NCBI GenBank assembly: GCA_964536015.1
Contig: CAZHVS010000010.1
Location: 67,969 to 131,968, forward strand
Reading direction: 5' to 3'
DNA length: 64,000 nt
DNA from: CAZHVS01 sp964536015
Lineage (GTDB): Bacteria > Bacteroidota > Ignavibacteria > Ignavibacteriales > Ignavibacteriaceae
The position numbers and the translations under genes are program-made. How positions within the stretch are numbered: position 1 is the first letter of the stretch; each line of letters opens with the position of its first letter. Below the pieces are notes generated by a model. That model did not search any database. It was not told where the DNA came from and saw only the letters and a list, made by a program, of their open reading frames with translations. Positions 28,163 to 36,544 of this stretch are shown in pieces.

Positions 28163-28413
28163 GACCTGCCCTTGTCGGGACAATACCAGGGCACTTACGC
28201 TCCGCACCTGCCCTTGTCAGCACGATACCAAGGCACTTACGTTCCGCACCTGCCCTTGTCGGGACAATACCAAGGCACTTACGTTCCGCACCTCCCTTGT
28301 CAGCACGATACCAAGGCACTTACGTTCCGCACCTGCCCTTGTCAGGACAATACCAAGGCACTTACGCTCCGCACCTGCCCTTGTCAGCACGATACCAGGG
28401 CACTTACGCTCCG
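28163..28413. repeat. GC-rich 42-bp tandem repeat array (six copies)
   Basis: Six head-to-tail copies start at 28163, 28205, 28247, 28289, 28330 and 28372; all are 42 bp except the fourth, which lacks one G. Two variants alternate at the centre: GTCGGGACAA or GTCAGGACAA (copies 1, 3, 5) and GTCAGCACGA (copies 2, 4, 6), so the higher-order period is 84 bp. The first type holds an inverted repeat TTGTC-GG-GACAA, and GCCCT/AGGGC-like arms lie further out. The array is far richer in G and C than its surroundings and fills the space between the convergent pta and a membrane-protein gene. Reading frames across it follow from the period being a multiple of three and are not taken as genes. Confidence 0.9.
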
Positions 28414-28422
28414 CGACTGCCT

Positions 28423-28522
28423 NNNNNNNNNNNNNNNNNNNNNNNNNNNNNNNNNNNNNNNNNNNNNNNNNNNNNNNNNNNNNNNNNNNNNNNNNNNNNN
28501 NNNNNNNNNNNNNNNNNNNNNN
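28423..28522. other. Assembly gap of exactly 100 N
   Basis: A run of 100 N, a conventional size for gaps of unknown length. It falls inside the tandem array. The 55 bases before it (28368-28422) are identical to the 55 bases after it (28523-28577), so the two contig ends overlap and the true gap may be zero. Confidence 0.97.
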
Positions 28523-28577
28523 TCCGCACCTGCCCTTGTCAGCACGATACCAGGGCACTTACGCTCCGCGACTGCCT
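28523..28577. repeat. Post-gap repeat copy, identical to the pre-gap 55 bases
   Basis: Contains one full 42-bp unit (28527-28568, second variant) followed by the array edge CGACTGCCT. The same edge also precedes the N run, which is why this copy is probably a duplicate of copy six and not an extra unit. Confidence 0.85.
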
Positions 28578-28579
28578 TT

Positions 28580-29734
28580 TTAAGTTGATGAGATTGGCGA
28601 AATGGGAATGACTTTCCCAAGAAACCAATCTACTTTATACTCTTTAATTGAAAGAATGAAGAATGGAAGACAGAGCGTATAGTAAGTAATATCAAACGCT
28701 CCTTTGAATAAAGATTGGTAAAGACCGACTTTAAGAATCATCAAGATGAACGAAATAGTTACTAAGGAAAAAAGTAAAACCCCAATTGAAAAAAATAATT
28801 CCTGTATATCCGAAAGCATCCAGCCTATATATAATGCGGTAATACATATTAGAAAAATTATCCATAAAGGGATTCTTAAAAACTGTATGATGAAAAATTT
28901 ATCCGCAAGAAAATAGGTATTGCTCCAGTTGTAGTAAGGCAAAATAATCAGAATAAAAGCTGCCAGACTTATTATTAAAAATAAAGCTCCGTTTTTTAGA
29001 TTGGCTCGGAAGAAAAATAAAATGTACAGGATTACTAATTCAAAAAAGATTAATCTTGTGGCTATCATACAGCCCAAAACCATTGCAAGGAAAAAATATT
29101 TTATGTTTCGTTTCTTTTCGTCAAGATATTGTTCTGACAGCATAATAATTAAAACGAACAATACAGAGTTTGTAAATAGTTCGCTTCCTGTTATCAGCTC
29201 GAAGAAAAGTAATGGACTGGAAAGCATAAAAAATATTCTTGATAGAAATTCTTTTTTTGTTGATGAATGTCTATTTATCAACAACAGGAGAATAATTATT
29301 CCAACTACAGGAATTACGCGCACATCACCAATAAAATACAATGGAGCGGCAATGTAATAAAGAAATGGAAGTCCTGAAGCGGCCGGTAAATTTGAATAAG
29401 GAAATATTCCATCGGAAAAATTTTGCAGCCAATAATTAATCTCTACCGAACGATCAACCTGCAAGCTTGAAGGAACAATCTTCACAAGAATTAGAAGCAT
29501 TAGTATAAAGACAACAAATAAAAATTTTTTTATGAAAGAAGGATGAAACTCTTCATTACTATTAATTTTTTTTTCAATTAAGATTAATATTCCCGCACAG
29601 GAAATAATAAACAGCATAACAGCGGGCAAATAAAGCGAAGTAAATCTTGATAAATATTTTACAAGAAATAAAACAGCGGAGAGAAAAATCAGCAGCGCAG
29701 AAAAGATATTTATATAATGTTTTTTTGTAAACAA
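28580..29734 (-). CDS. Polytopic membrane protein, GT-C-like topology, function unknown
   Basis: A 384-residue protein with about ten hydrophobic segments. The segment VDRSVEINYWLQNFSDGIFP followed by YSNLPAASGLPFLYYI, lying between early membrane helices, resembles the first periplasmic loop of GT-C glycosyltransferases, which use lipid-linked sugars; I cannot name a family with confidence. The only in-frame start before the first helix is TTG at 29734 (or a rarer codon upstream); no ATG is available. It is the last gene of the malQ-TerB-TerB group and ends three bases from the repeat array. Confidence 0.7.
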   Translation of the reverse strand: MFTKKHYINIFSALLIFLSAVLFLVKYLSRFTSLYLPAVMLFIISCAGILILIEKKINSNEEFHPSFIKKFLFVVFILMLLILVKIVPSSLQVDRSVEINYWLQNFSDGIFPYSNLPAASGLPFLYYIAAPLYFIGDVRVIPVVGIIILLLLINRHSSTKKEFLSRIFFMLSSPLLFFELITGSELFTNSVLFVLIIMLSEQYLDEKKRNIKYFFLAMVLGCMIATRLIFFELVILYILFFFRANLKNGALFLIISLAAFILIILPYYNWSNTYFLADKFFIIQFLRIPLWIIFLICITALYIGWMLSDIQELFFSIGVLLFSLVTISFILMILKVGLYQSLFKGAFDITYYTLCLPFFILSIKEYKVDWFLGKVIPISPISST

Positions 29735-29770
29735 GTTTTTTGTACTAATCAGGAAATCAATATGCTAAAG

Positions 29771-30238
29771 CTATAATCCCAGCTCCTGCTTAACAAGCAT
29801 CTTAGCGGAAATAATAACAGAGTGAGATAGATTAAGCGTTCCGCCAATTTTTTTAATCAGGTGATCTTCGTAAACATCAAGTCTTCTATCAACATAAATC
29901 AACCGCCAGAGATTTTTTATCAACTCAAATTTCTGCTGCGAAGAAAAACTCTCATTAATTACCGATGTAAACTCATAAATACTAATGCTATCTTTAATCT
30001 GTCTTTCTGAAAGTTCCATCAGAGCCGCAACGTATTCATCTGTTAATTGAAAAGTATCTTTCATTATAGAAATTATTTCTTCTCTTTCTTCGGATGAAAA
30101 GTCGTTATCGGATTTAGCGAGCTCAATAAACAAAGCACAGGTTGCAATCTGTATTTTTTTTGTTTCATCTTCAACAGTAATTTCAGCAGTAACATTTTTG
30201 CTGTCGATACCAAACAATTTTTTTAAAGTTGTAATCAT
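29771..30238 (-). CDS. TerB-like protein (second of a tandem pair)
   Basis: A 155-residue, mostly helical, cytosolic protein. The segment IQIATCALFIELAKSDNDFS followed by SEEREEIISIMKDTF is typical of the TerB/DjlA-N-like helical fold with acidic metal-binding residues; LWRLIYVDRRLDVYEDHLI gives a second acidic helix. It is clearly a paralogue of the upstream gene (shared N-terminus LKKLFG and the ATCALFIE(L/I)AK block). The two genes overlap by four bases (ATGA). TerB-fold proteins are often linked to envelope stress or tellurite resistance, but no other ter genes are near, so the role is open. Confidence 0.85.
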   Translation of the reverse strand: MITTLKKLFGIDSKNVTAEITVEDETKKIQIATCALFIELAKSDNDFSSEEREEIISIMKDTFQLTDEYVAALMELSERQIKDSISIYEFTSVINESFSSQQKFELIKNLWRLIYVDRRLDVYEDHLIKKIGGTLNLSHSVIISAKMLVKQELGL

Positions 30239-30741
30239 AGTCTGAATTCTCCTGTGCTTTTCAAAGATTTATTATCTGCCTTTTCTTTTGCCTGTATAAT
30301 CATCTTATAATCAACGTTCAAGGTAGAACCTATTTTTCTTATTAGATAATCTTCTGTAAGGTCAAGATTATTGTCTGCATAAGTCAACCTCCATAAATTT
30401 TTCAGAAGTTTAAATTTTCTTTCTTCAGAAAAATGTTCGTTTATTACAGAAGCAATTTCAAACAGATTACGGCTTTCATCTACCTTCTGTTCGGACAGCC
30501 GCATTAATTCATTAAGGTTCTCTTCATCTAAATTAAAAGTTGATTTCATTACCGAAACAATTCTTTCTTTTTCCTCTTTTGCAAAATGGCTGTCTGCTTT
30601 AGCAATTTCAATAAACAGTGCACACGTTGCAATCTGAAGATTTTTATCCTCTTCTTCTGTGCCAACCGGATGAATTTCAACTTTTTTTTCTACATCAACA
30701 GGTTGTTGTTGACCAAACAATTTTTTCAGGAACTTCAGCAT
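30235..30741 (-). CDS. TerB-like protein (first of a tandem pair)
   Basis: A 168-residue protein of the same fold as its downstream paralogue: LKKLFGQQQP at the N-terminus, ATCALFIEIAKADSHFAKEE, then LLKNLWRLTYADNNLDLTED and a final helix. The acidic residues expected for the TerB metal site are retained. It starts 20 bases after malQ and is probably co-transcribed with it. The two paralogues have diverged (longer linker and C-terminal tail here), which suggests a hetero-oligomer or separate partners rather than a recent copy. Confidence 0.85.
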   Translation of the reverse strand: MLKFLKKLFGQQQPVDVEKKVEIHPVGTEEEDKNLQIATCALFIEIAKADSHFAKEEKERIVSVMKSTFNLDEENLNELMRLSEQKVDESRNLFEIASVINEHFSEERKFKLLKNLWRLTYADNNLDLTEDYLIRKIGSTLNVDYKMIIQAKEKADNKSLKSTGEFRL

Positions 30742-30761
30742 AAAACAATTCCAATTATTTT

Positions 30762-32297
30762 TTAAGGTTCTTCTTTTATTTCTTCTTCCTTTAGAGCGGG
30801 ACGTTCAAATAGTTCTGTCATTCTTTTATAAGTTGAAGTTAAATTATTGTCTATTTGCTTCCACGTAAATCGCCAGCACCAGTTGCCGCCAAGTTTGCCC
30901 GGAAAATTCATTCTTGCTTCACTTCCAAGATTTAAAACATCCTGCATAGGAATTACCACAATATTTGCAACCGAAGCATAAGCAATTCTTATCAAATCAA
31001 ATGTGATATTACTCCCATCAGAACCTGTATAATCGCAGGTGAACTTGAAAATATCATTATCTTCATTCTTTGCTTTTTCGAAGTAACCACGCGTAGTATC
31101 GTTGTCATGAGAGCCCGTATGAACACAGCAATTTGGTATAAAATTATGTGGAAGAAATTTCTTTTCCATTCCGGAACCAAAAGCAAATTGAAGAATTTTA
31201 ATTCCCGGGAAATTAAATTTATCTCGCAGTTGAACAACCGGTTTTGTAATTACTCCAAGGTCTTCCGCTATTATTGGAACATCACCAAGATATTTTATTA
31301 CCGTTGAAAAGAACTTTTCTCCTGGTGCTTTAACCCATTTTCCTGTTTCTGCTGTTGGTGCATCACCGGGAATTTCCCAGTAAGCTTCAAATCCGCGGAA
31401 GTGGTCAATTCTAATTACATCAACTATTTCAAGTAAATTGCTAATTCTTTTTCTCCACCAGAAAAAGTCATCTTTTTCCATTTCGTCCCAGCGATACAAT
31501 GGATTGCCCCACAACTGCCCTGTAGGACTAAAATAATCAGGCGGAACACCTGCAACTGTCAAAAGCTTTCCATCTTTATCAACAGTAAAAAGATGTTTAT
31601 TTGCCCAGAGGTCTGCACTATCATAAGCAATAAAAATAGGAAGGTCGCCAATTATTTTAATATTTTTAGAGTTAGCATACGCTTTTATATCGTACCACTG
31701 TTTTGAAAAAGTGAATTGCAAAAATTTCTGGTAAATAATTTCTTCCTGCAGTTTTTCTTTCCATAAGTTGATGGCTCCTTCTTTTCTTAAAGCAATATCT
31801 TTGTTCTCCCAGGTTGTCCATAAATTTCCCCCGTGATAATTCTTTGCAGCCATAAACAAAGAATAGTCATCTAACCAATCTTCATGCTTTGTGCAAAATT
31901 CTTCAAATGATTTATTTGGTTTATTAGCCAGTTTGTTCTTGAAAACTGAAAAAGCTTTCTTCAGAAGTTTATATTTATAATCAATAACTTCACCATAGTC
32001 GATGAATTGATTATCAAACTCAGGAACATCCTTCGTATCGTTTTCTGTCAACAAGCTATCCTGTCGTAACAACTCAGGACTAATTAACAAAGGATTTCCT
32101 GCAAAAGCAGAGAAGCATTGATACGGTGAATCTCCATAACCGGTTGGACCCAAAGGAAAAACCTGCCAGAGCGTCTGTCCTGCTTCTTCTAAAAAATCTA
32201 TAAATTTAAAAGCATTTGGGCCTAAGTCTCCTATGCCAAATTTTCCCGGAAGCGAAGTTGGGTGTAATAAAATTCCAGCAGAGCGTTTTAGTTTCAT
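30762..32297 (-). CDS. malQ: 4-alpha-glucanotransferase (amylomaltase)
   Basis: A 511-residue GH77 enzyme that moves glucan segments between maltodextrins and cyclises amylose. Family blocks: RSAGILLHPTSLPGKFGIGD and SPYQCFSAFAGNPLLI near the N-terminus, GDLPIFIAYDSADLWAN, VAGVPPDYFSPTGQLWGNPL, the nucleophile Asp in VIRIDHFRGF, the acid/base Glu in IIAEDLGVI, and the third Asp in THSGSHDNDTT-like GSHDNDTTRG. Length is usual. AAAGGAAAG precedes the ATG. No other glycogen or maltose genes are close; the two TerB-like genes follow. Confidence 0.96.
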   Translation of the reverse strand: MKLKRSAGILLHPTSLPGKFGIGDLGPNAFKFIDFLEEAGQTLWQVFPLGPTGYGDSPYQCFSAFAGNPLLISPELLRQDSLLTENDTKDVPEFDNQFIDYGEVIDYKYKLLKKAFSVFKNKLANKPNKSFEEFCTKHEDWLDDYSLFMAAKNYHGGNLWTTWENKDIALRKEGAINLWKEKLQEEIIYQKFLQFTFSKQWYDIKAYANSKNIKIIGDLPIFIAYDSADLWANKHLFTVDKDGKLLTVAGVPPDYFSPTGQLWGNPLYRWDEMEKDDFFWWRKRISNLLEIVDVIRIDHFRGFEAYWEIPGDAPTAETGKWVKAPGEKFFSTVIKYLGDVPIIAEDLGVITKPVVQLRDKFNFPGIKILQFAFGSGMEKKFLPHNFIPNCCVHTGSHDNDTTRGYFEKAKNEDNDIFKFTCDYTGSDGSNITFDLIRIAYASVANIVVIPMQDVLNLGSEARMNFPGKLGGNWCWRFTWKQIDNNLTSTYKRMTELFERPALKEEEIKEEP

Positions 32298-32421
32298 TAA
32301 TCTTTCCTTTTAAAAAATTGTTTAATAGTCCATTATTAAAATAGAAAATTCTTCAGAACAATCCATAATATGAATTAATAAATTCTTACGCTTTTCATTC
32401 TTTCTTTTCAATAAAAATAAA

Positions 32422-32454
32422 AACCCCGAAATTTATTTCTAAATACACGGGGTT
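32422..32454 (-). terminator. Rho-independent terminator after the T9SS protein gene
   Basis: Stem AACCCCG/CGGGGTT (32422-32428 with 32448-32454). Read on the minus strand it is followed by a T-rich tail. It lies 34 bases past the stop at 32488 and separates this gene from malQ. Confidence 0.8.
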
Positions 32455-32487
32455 AAACACTTTAAGAACAAAAAATATATGAACTAT

Positions 32488-33921
32488 TTATTTAAGAATT
32501 AACATCTTTCTTGTTGCAATTCCAAAATCAGTTGTAATTGTGTAAAAATAAATTCCACTGGTTAGATTTCCTGAATAAAATACTTTGCTATGGTTTCCAG
32601 CCGATTCATTGCCATCAAACAACGTTGCTACAATCTCTCCAAGCGCATTGCTTACTATCAGTTTTACATTTGAACTTTTTGGCAAAGAATAAGAAATAGT
32701 AGTAACAGGATTAAATGGATTCGGATAATTCTGGTTTAATTTAAATTCATTCAACAATACTTTATCATCCTCTGTTGATGTAGCATTAAGTTTAAATTTA
32801 TAAACAACCTTGTTTGCATCTGTAACATAAGCAGTCATTCCATCAGGAGTAAATGCAACATCTGTAGGATTTCTCATGGGTGCACCGGTTGAGTCAGGTT
32901 TTGTTGAACTGTATTTTGAGGGAAGCTCAAATTTTGGAGTAGCAGAATTGAGAAGTACCTGATAACCTCTCACCCATTGTTTACCGCTATCTACTCTTGC
33001 AACCCACAATAATCCGTTCTTATCAACAGTAATTCCGCAAGGAATTGCGGAACCAAGGACAAGTTCGCTTCTAATGTCCTGAACTCTTGTTCCGCTGTAA
33101 TTTCCAAAAGCAAATTGATTTCCGCCGGTCCAGACAGCTATTCCACCAGTTGTGGAGGTTGTTGTAGAATTTCTTGAAGAATAAATAGGTGTATTAGGAT
33201 CGCTGTAATCACCATTTGGAACAATTGCCATATCGCGAATAATATCAAAACCTGCAGAGTGATTTCCTCCTGGTTCTAATTGTGATTCCGAAATCCATGA
33301 ACCTCTTGCGGGAGTAGTTCCAGAAGGAAATTGACCATACTTAAAATTATAACCACGGACAAATGGTCCCGGTCCCGTAGCACCAGCAGTAACGCCTGCA
33401 ATAAATATAGTGTCTTTTGTTATCACTCCACCATGATTATGTGTCCCATATCCAGAAGAACCACTTATGTTAAATCCCCATTTTTGGACTAATGTTGTGT
33501 CTGCATTAGGATAAATATAAACACACGAGACAGTCGCGTTGAACTTTTTAAATGGCATGGTTGCGTTGATATAAATATCATTATTGAGTGCAGTAATTCC
33601 TCTTATTTGTCCAATGTTTCCAGTTAAAGTATCGGAATCTCCATTCTCATCGAAGTCTACAAATTTATGAAGCACTAAATCCGTTGAATCTGCGTAATAG
33701 ATGGCGTTGTGCGAATTAGCATTTGTAACTTTAGACGTAGCAACCCAAAGTCTCCCTCTGCCATCTACAGTACATAAGTATGGTGTGCAATGAGAAGAAT
33801 CTGAAGGAGGAAAAGTTAAAGCACCTACATATTTTCCCCAGGTTGGAGTTGTAGTTTGTGAGTACAAACTGTTTAAAGAACAAATAAATAATATTAAATA
33901 AAAAAGTATAATTTTTTTCAT
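32488..33921 (-). CDS. Secreted beta-propeller-like protein with T9SS C-terminal sorting domain
   Basis: A 477-residue product from the ATG at 33921, which has GGAGA at good spacing; upstream in-frame codons would precede the signal peptide. The signal is KKIILFYLILFICSLNSLYS with likely cleavage before Q. The body has repeated strand motifs such as VDGRGRLWVATSKV, VDKNGLLWVARVD and AFTPDGMTAYVTDANK, as in NHL/SMP-type propellers; substrate unknown. The last 80 or so residues are a type A T9SS domain: LNQNYPNPFNPVTTISYSLP, ALGEIVATLFDG and the end TRKMLILK. It should be exported across both membranes and attached to or released from the surface. Confidence 0.87.
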   Translation of the reverse strand: MKKIILFYLILFICSLNSLYSQTTTPTWGKYVGALTFPPSDSSHCTPYLCTVDGRGRLWVATSKVTNANSHNAIYYADSTDLVLHKFVDFDENGDSDTLTGNIGQIRGITALNNDIYINATMPFKKFNATVSCVYIYPNADTTLVQKWGFNISGSSGYGTHNHGGVITKDTIFIAGVTAGATGPGPFVRGYNFKYGQFPSGTTPARGSWISESQLEPGGNHSAGFDIIRDMAIVPNGDYSDPNTPIYSSRNSTTTSTTGGIAVWTGGNQFAFGNYSGTRVQDIRSELVLGSAIPCGITVDKNGLLWVARVDSGKQWVRGYQVLLNSATPKFELPSKYSSTKPDSTGAPMRNPTDVAFTPDGMTAYVTDANKVVYKFKLNATSTEDDKVLLNEFKLNQNYPNPFNPVTTISYSLPKSSNVKLIVSNALGEIVATLFDGNESAGNHSKVFYSGNLTSGIYFYTITTDFGIATRKMLILK

Positions 33922-34011
33922 AGTGTCTCCTTTAATGATATTAAAACTTAAATGAAATTTAATTAAAATATGAACTCGAATCAAACTGAATAATTGTAAT
34001 AAGACAAAAAC

Positions 34012-34464
34012 TCAGAAGAAATATCTTGCCCCCATACCTGCAGTTAAATCAAAACTGGTTTTCGGAATCAGACTCATTATTCCTCCTATTTCAATAAAGA
34101 TATCAATTGGTGCTGATTTCAAATACCAAGACAATCCCGTAACTCCGTGAATTCCCAGAGCATCTTCACCTTTTTCAATTGCTCTGAATGTTATTCCAAT
34201 TCCATAATGCCATGGAATTTTTTCACCTGACATCGTGTAAAGATTTTTATGCCAGAGAAAATCAGAAATAAGAAAAAACTTATTATTTTCATTAGTAAAA
34301 GAATACGCCAATTGAACATCAACAGCGTTAGCTGAACTAATCCAATATTTACCGCTAAGTCCTGTTGGTTCTCCAATTACTATTCCAATTCCTAATCCCT
34401 TCTCCTGCCCATATAAAGAAATGGTTACAAGTATTATTAAGAGAATGTAATTTAATTTTTTCAT
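34012..34464 (-). CDS. Small exported barrel-like protein, function unknown
   Basis: A 150-residue product with signal peptide KKLNYILLIILVTISLYG. The mature part is Gly- and aromatic-rich with alternating strands (GIGIVIGEPTGLSGKYWI, AVDVQLAYSF) and ends in a Phe (GMGARYFF), typical of small outer-membrane barrels. The GxxxGEPTGLSGK pattern recurs in short barrel-like proteins of the FCB group, but I know no function. It starts directly after the stop of the upstream GNAT gene, so the two are co-translated. Confidence 0.75.
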   Translation of the reverse strand: MKKLNYILLIILVTISLYGQEKGLGIGIVIGEPTGLSGKYWISSANAVDVQLAYSFTNENNKFFLISDFLWHKNLYTMSGEKIPWHYGIGITFRAIEKGEDALGIHGVTGLSWYLKSAPIDIFIEIGGIMSLIPKTSFDLTAGMGARYFF

Positions 34465-34992
34465 TTAACCATCCAGATCTTCTTTTACTAAAGAAAACAC
34501 AAAAGAGTTAGTAGGAATGTTATGAATTAAAAGCTTTTTTCTTGCAAGGCATTCAAGCTTTGCTCCTGTTTTTTGAGCAACACGTTTGCTTGCGATATTT
34601 TTTTCAGACATTACAATTTCAACTCTATTCATTTCAACTTTTTCAAATGCAAAATGTGCCGCAAGAATAGCTGCTTTTGTTGCAACTCCTTTAGAAGTAC
34701 AACTGGATCTTACCCAGTAACCAAGATTGCAGGTTTTGTGCATTCTGTTTATAAAATTCAATCCGACACCACCTAGAAATCTTCCTGTCGCTTTTTCAAC
34801 AATTGCAAAAGAATATTCCTCGCCAGATTCCCATGCACTTATCTGTGTTGTAACCCATTCTATAGTCTCTTGTTTTGAATAATTTGGATGACACCATGGA
34901 AGCCATGGATACGCTTCTACTATTGATTCCGTTGCAGCTTCAAAAAGAGAGTCAATATCATTAAGATTTAGCCTTCTAATTTCTATATCCAT
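34465..34992 (-). CDS. GNAT acetyltransferase, RimJ/RimL-like
   Basis: A 175-residue cytosolic enzyme. It begins MDIEIRRLNLNDIDSLFEAA and has ATGRFLGGVGLNFINR, LGYWVRSSCTSKGVATKAA (acetyl-CoA pyrophosphate loop, R/Q-x-x-G-x-A variant) and VEIVMSEKNIASKRVAQKTG. These are the standard blocks of ribosomal-protein-Ser/Ala N-acetyltransferase-like GNATs. The acceptor cannot be predicted. The next gene begins right after its stop. Confidence 0.9.
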   Translation of the reverse strand: MDIEIRRLNLNDIDSLFEAATESIVEAYPWLPWCHPNYSKQETIEWVTTQISAWESGEEYSFAIVEKATGRFLGGVGLNFINRMHKTCNLGYWVRSSCTSKGVATKAAILAAHFAFEKVEMNRVEIVMSEKNIASKRVAQKTGAKLECLARKKLLIHNIPTNSFVFSLVKEDLDG

Positions 34993-35028
34993 TTCGTTTT
35001 TTTATATTCGTTAATTTTATAAAAAGAA

Positions 35029-35048
35029 AGCCGGTGATATATCCGGCT
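35029..35048 (-). terminator. Rho-independent terminator after fabF
   Basis: Stem AGCCGG/CCGGCT with an eight-base loop; on the minus strand it is followed by TTCTTTTT. It is 28 bases past the fabF stop. Confidence 0.8.
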
Positions 35049-35076
35049 TAAACTAAATATAAATAATTACTGTTTT

Positions 35077-36330
35077 TTAATATTTCTTAAAAATAACTGT
35101 CGTATTATGACCACCAAAACCAAATGCATTGCTCATGGCATAATTGACTGTTCTATCCTGAGCTTTGTTAAATGTATAATTGAGATCGCACTCGGGATCT
35201 GGTGTTTCAAAATTAATAGTCGGTGTAATTTTATCATTAACAATCGAAAGAATTGTCGTTATCGCCTCAACCGCACCGGCAGCTCCAAGCAAATGACCAA
35301 CCATGCTTTTAGTAGAAGATAAATTCATTTTATAAGCGTGTTCGCCAAATACCGTCTTTATAGCTTTTGTTTCGGCAATGTCACCAAGCGGTGTAGCGGT
35401 TCCATGCATATTTATATAATCAATATCAGTCGGTTGAATATTTGCATAATTCATGGCTCGTGTCATTGCCAATCTTGCTCCAATTCCATCAGGATCAGGA
35501 GCTGTAATATGATAAGCATCGCCCGATAATCCAACTCCAACAATTTCACAATATATTTTTGCGTTTCGCTTTATAGCATGTCCAAGTTCTTCAAAAATCA
35601 AAACTCCCGCACCTTCTCCCATTACAAATCCATCACGCGTAAGATCAAAAGGTCGGCTTGCTGTTGCGGGTGAAGCGTTATTTGTTGATAATGCGCGGGA
35701 AGAATTAAAACCCGCTATTCCAAGTTCACAAATCGCAGCTTCAGCACCACCGGTAAGCATCATATCTGCCAGTCCGTTTTTAATTAACAAGAATGAATCA
35801 ATCATATTATTATTTCCCGTTGCACAAGCAGAAACGGTACAATAGTTAGGACCTTTAAATCCATACTCAATTGATATTTGTCCTGCGGCTAAATCAGGGA
35901 TAAGCATGGGTATAAAGAAAGGTGAAACCCTGTTTGGTCCCTGTGAAAAATTAACCACAGATTGTTGATAAAAAGTCTGAATGCCTCCAATTCCACTTCC
36001 TATTATAACACCAATATTTTCTTTTTCTTCAGATGATAATTTTTCTACATCAATCCCGGCATCTTTAAGTGCTATAGGAGCTGCTGCCAAAGCATATTGA
36101 TTAAAAGGATCAAGTCTTCTTGCGGCTTTTTTATCCATATAATTTGCTGGGTCAAAACCTTTTAACTCGCAGGCAAATTTAGTTTCAACTTTTGATGTAT
36201 CAAATTTAGTAATAGGAGCTGCACCACTTGCACCGTTTAACATATTGCTCCATGATTCATCAACTGTTAAACCAAGAGGAGTTAATGCGCTTATTCCTGT
36301 TACAACTACACGTCTTTTATTGTCTGTCAT
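35077..36330 (-). CDS. fabF: 3-oxoacyl-[acyl-carrier-protein] synthase II
   Basis: A 417-residue condensing enzyme of fatty-acid elongation. Start VVVTGISALTPLG, nucleophile Cys169 in CTVSACATGNNNMIDS, the His of INMHGTATPLGD and the His of KSMVGHLLGAAGAVEAI complete the Cys-His-His triad, and FGFGGHNTTVIFKKY closes the protein. Length is standard. It appears alone: acpP and other fab genes are not adjacent. Between it and the next, divergent gene lie 214 bases, with a possible -7 box on the minus strand (TATATTTG, 36427-36434). Confidence 0.96.
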   Translation of the reverse strand: MTDNKRRVVVTGISALTPLGLTVDESWSNMLNGASGAAPITKFDTSKVETKFACELKGFDPANYMDKKAARRLDPFNQYALAAAPIALKDAGIDVEKLSSEEKENIGVIIGSGIGGIQTFYQQSVVNFSQGPNRVSPFFIPMLIPDLAAGQISIEYGFKGPNYCTVSACATGNNNMIDSFLLIKNGLADMMLTGGAEAAICELGIAGFNSSRALSTNNASPATASRPFDLTRDGFVMGEGAGVLIFEELGHAIKRNAKIYCEIVGVGLSGDAYHITAPDPDGIGARLAMTRAMNYANIQPTDIDYINMHGTATPLGDIAETKAIKTVFGEHAYKMNLSSTKSMVGHLLGAAGAVEAITTILSIVNDKITPTINFETPDPECDLNYTFNKAQDRTVNYAMSNAFGFGGHNTTVIFKKY

Positions 36331-36544
36331 AGATTTCCTTTTTTGTTTCTAAGAAATTTCATTCTGTGGTATAAATTTTATGCAGGAATTTATTCCCGGA
36401 ATGACATTTCCTTTAAAAGAATGTACCAAATATACTGAAAAAGTACTTTATTTTTAAGTAATGCTATTAAGCTAAAAATCATTCTGAATTTTAACCCATT
36501 AAGTTTATTTTTACAGCACCATTAAAAATATTTGTGAGAATAAC

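Noticed and set aside
28140..28577. CRISPR-like array
   Set aside because: Units are contiguous, head to tail, with no spacers between them and no cas genes nearby; it is a simple tandem repeat.
28119..28620. Open frames on both strands across the repeat array
   Set aside because: They exist because the 42-bp period is a multiple of three and lacks stops in several frames; they also read across the N gap, so none is credible as a gene.
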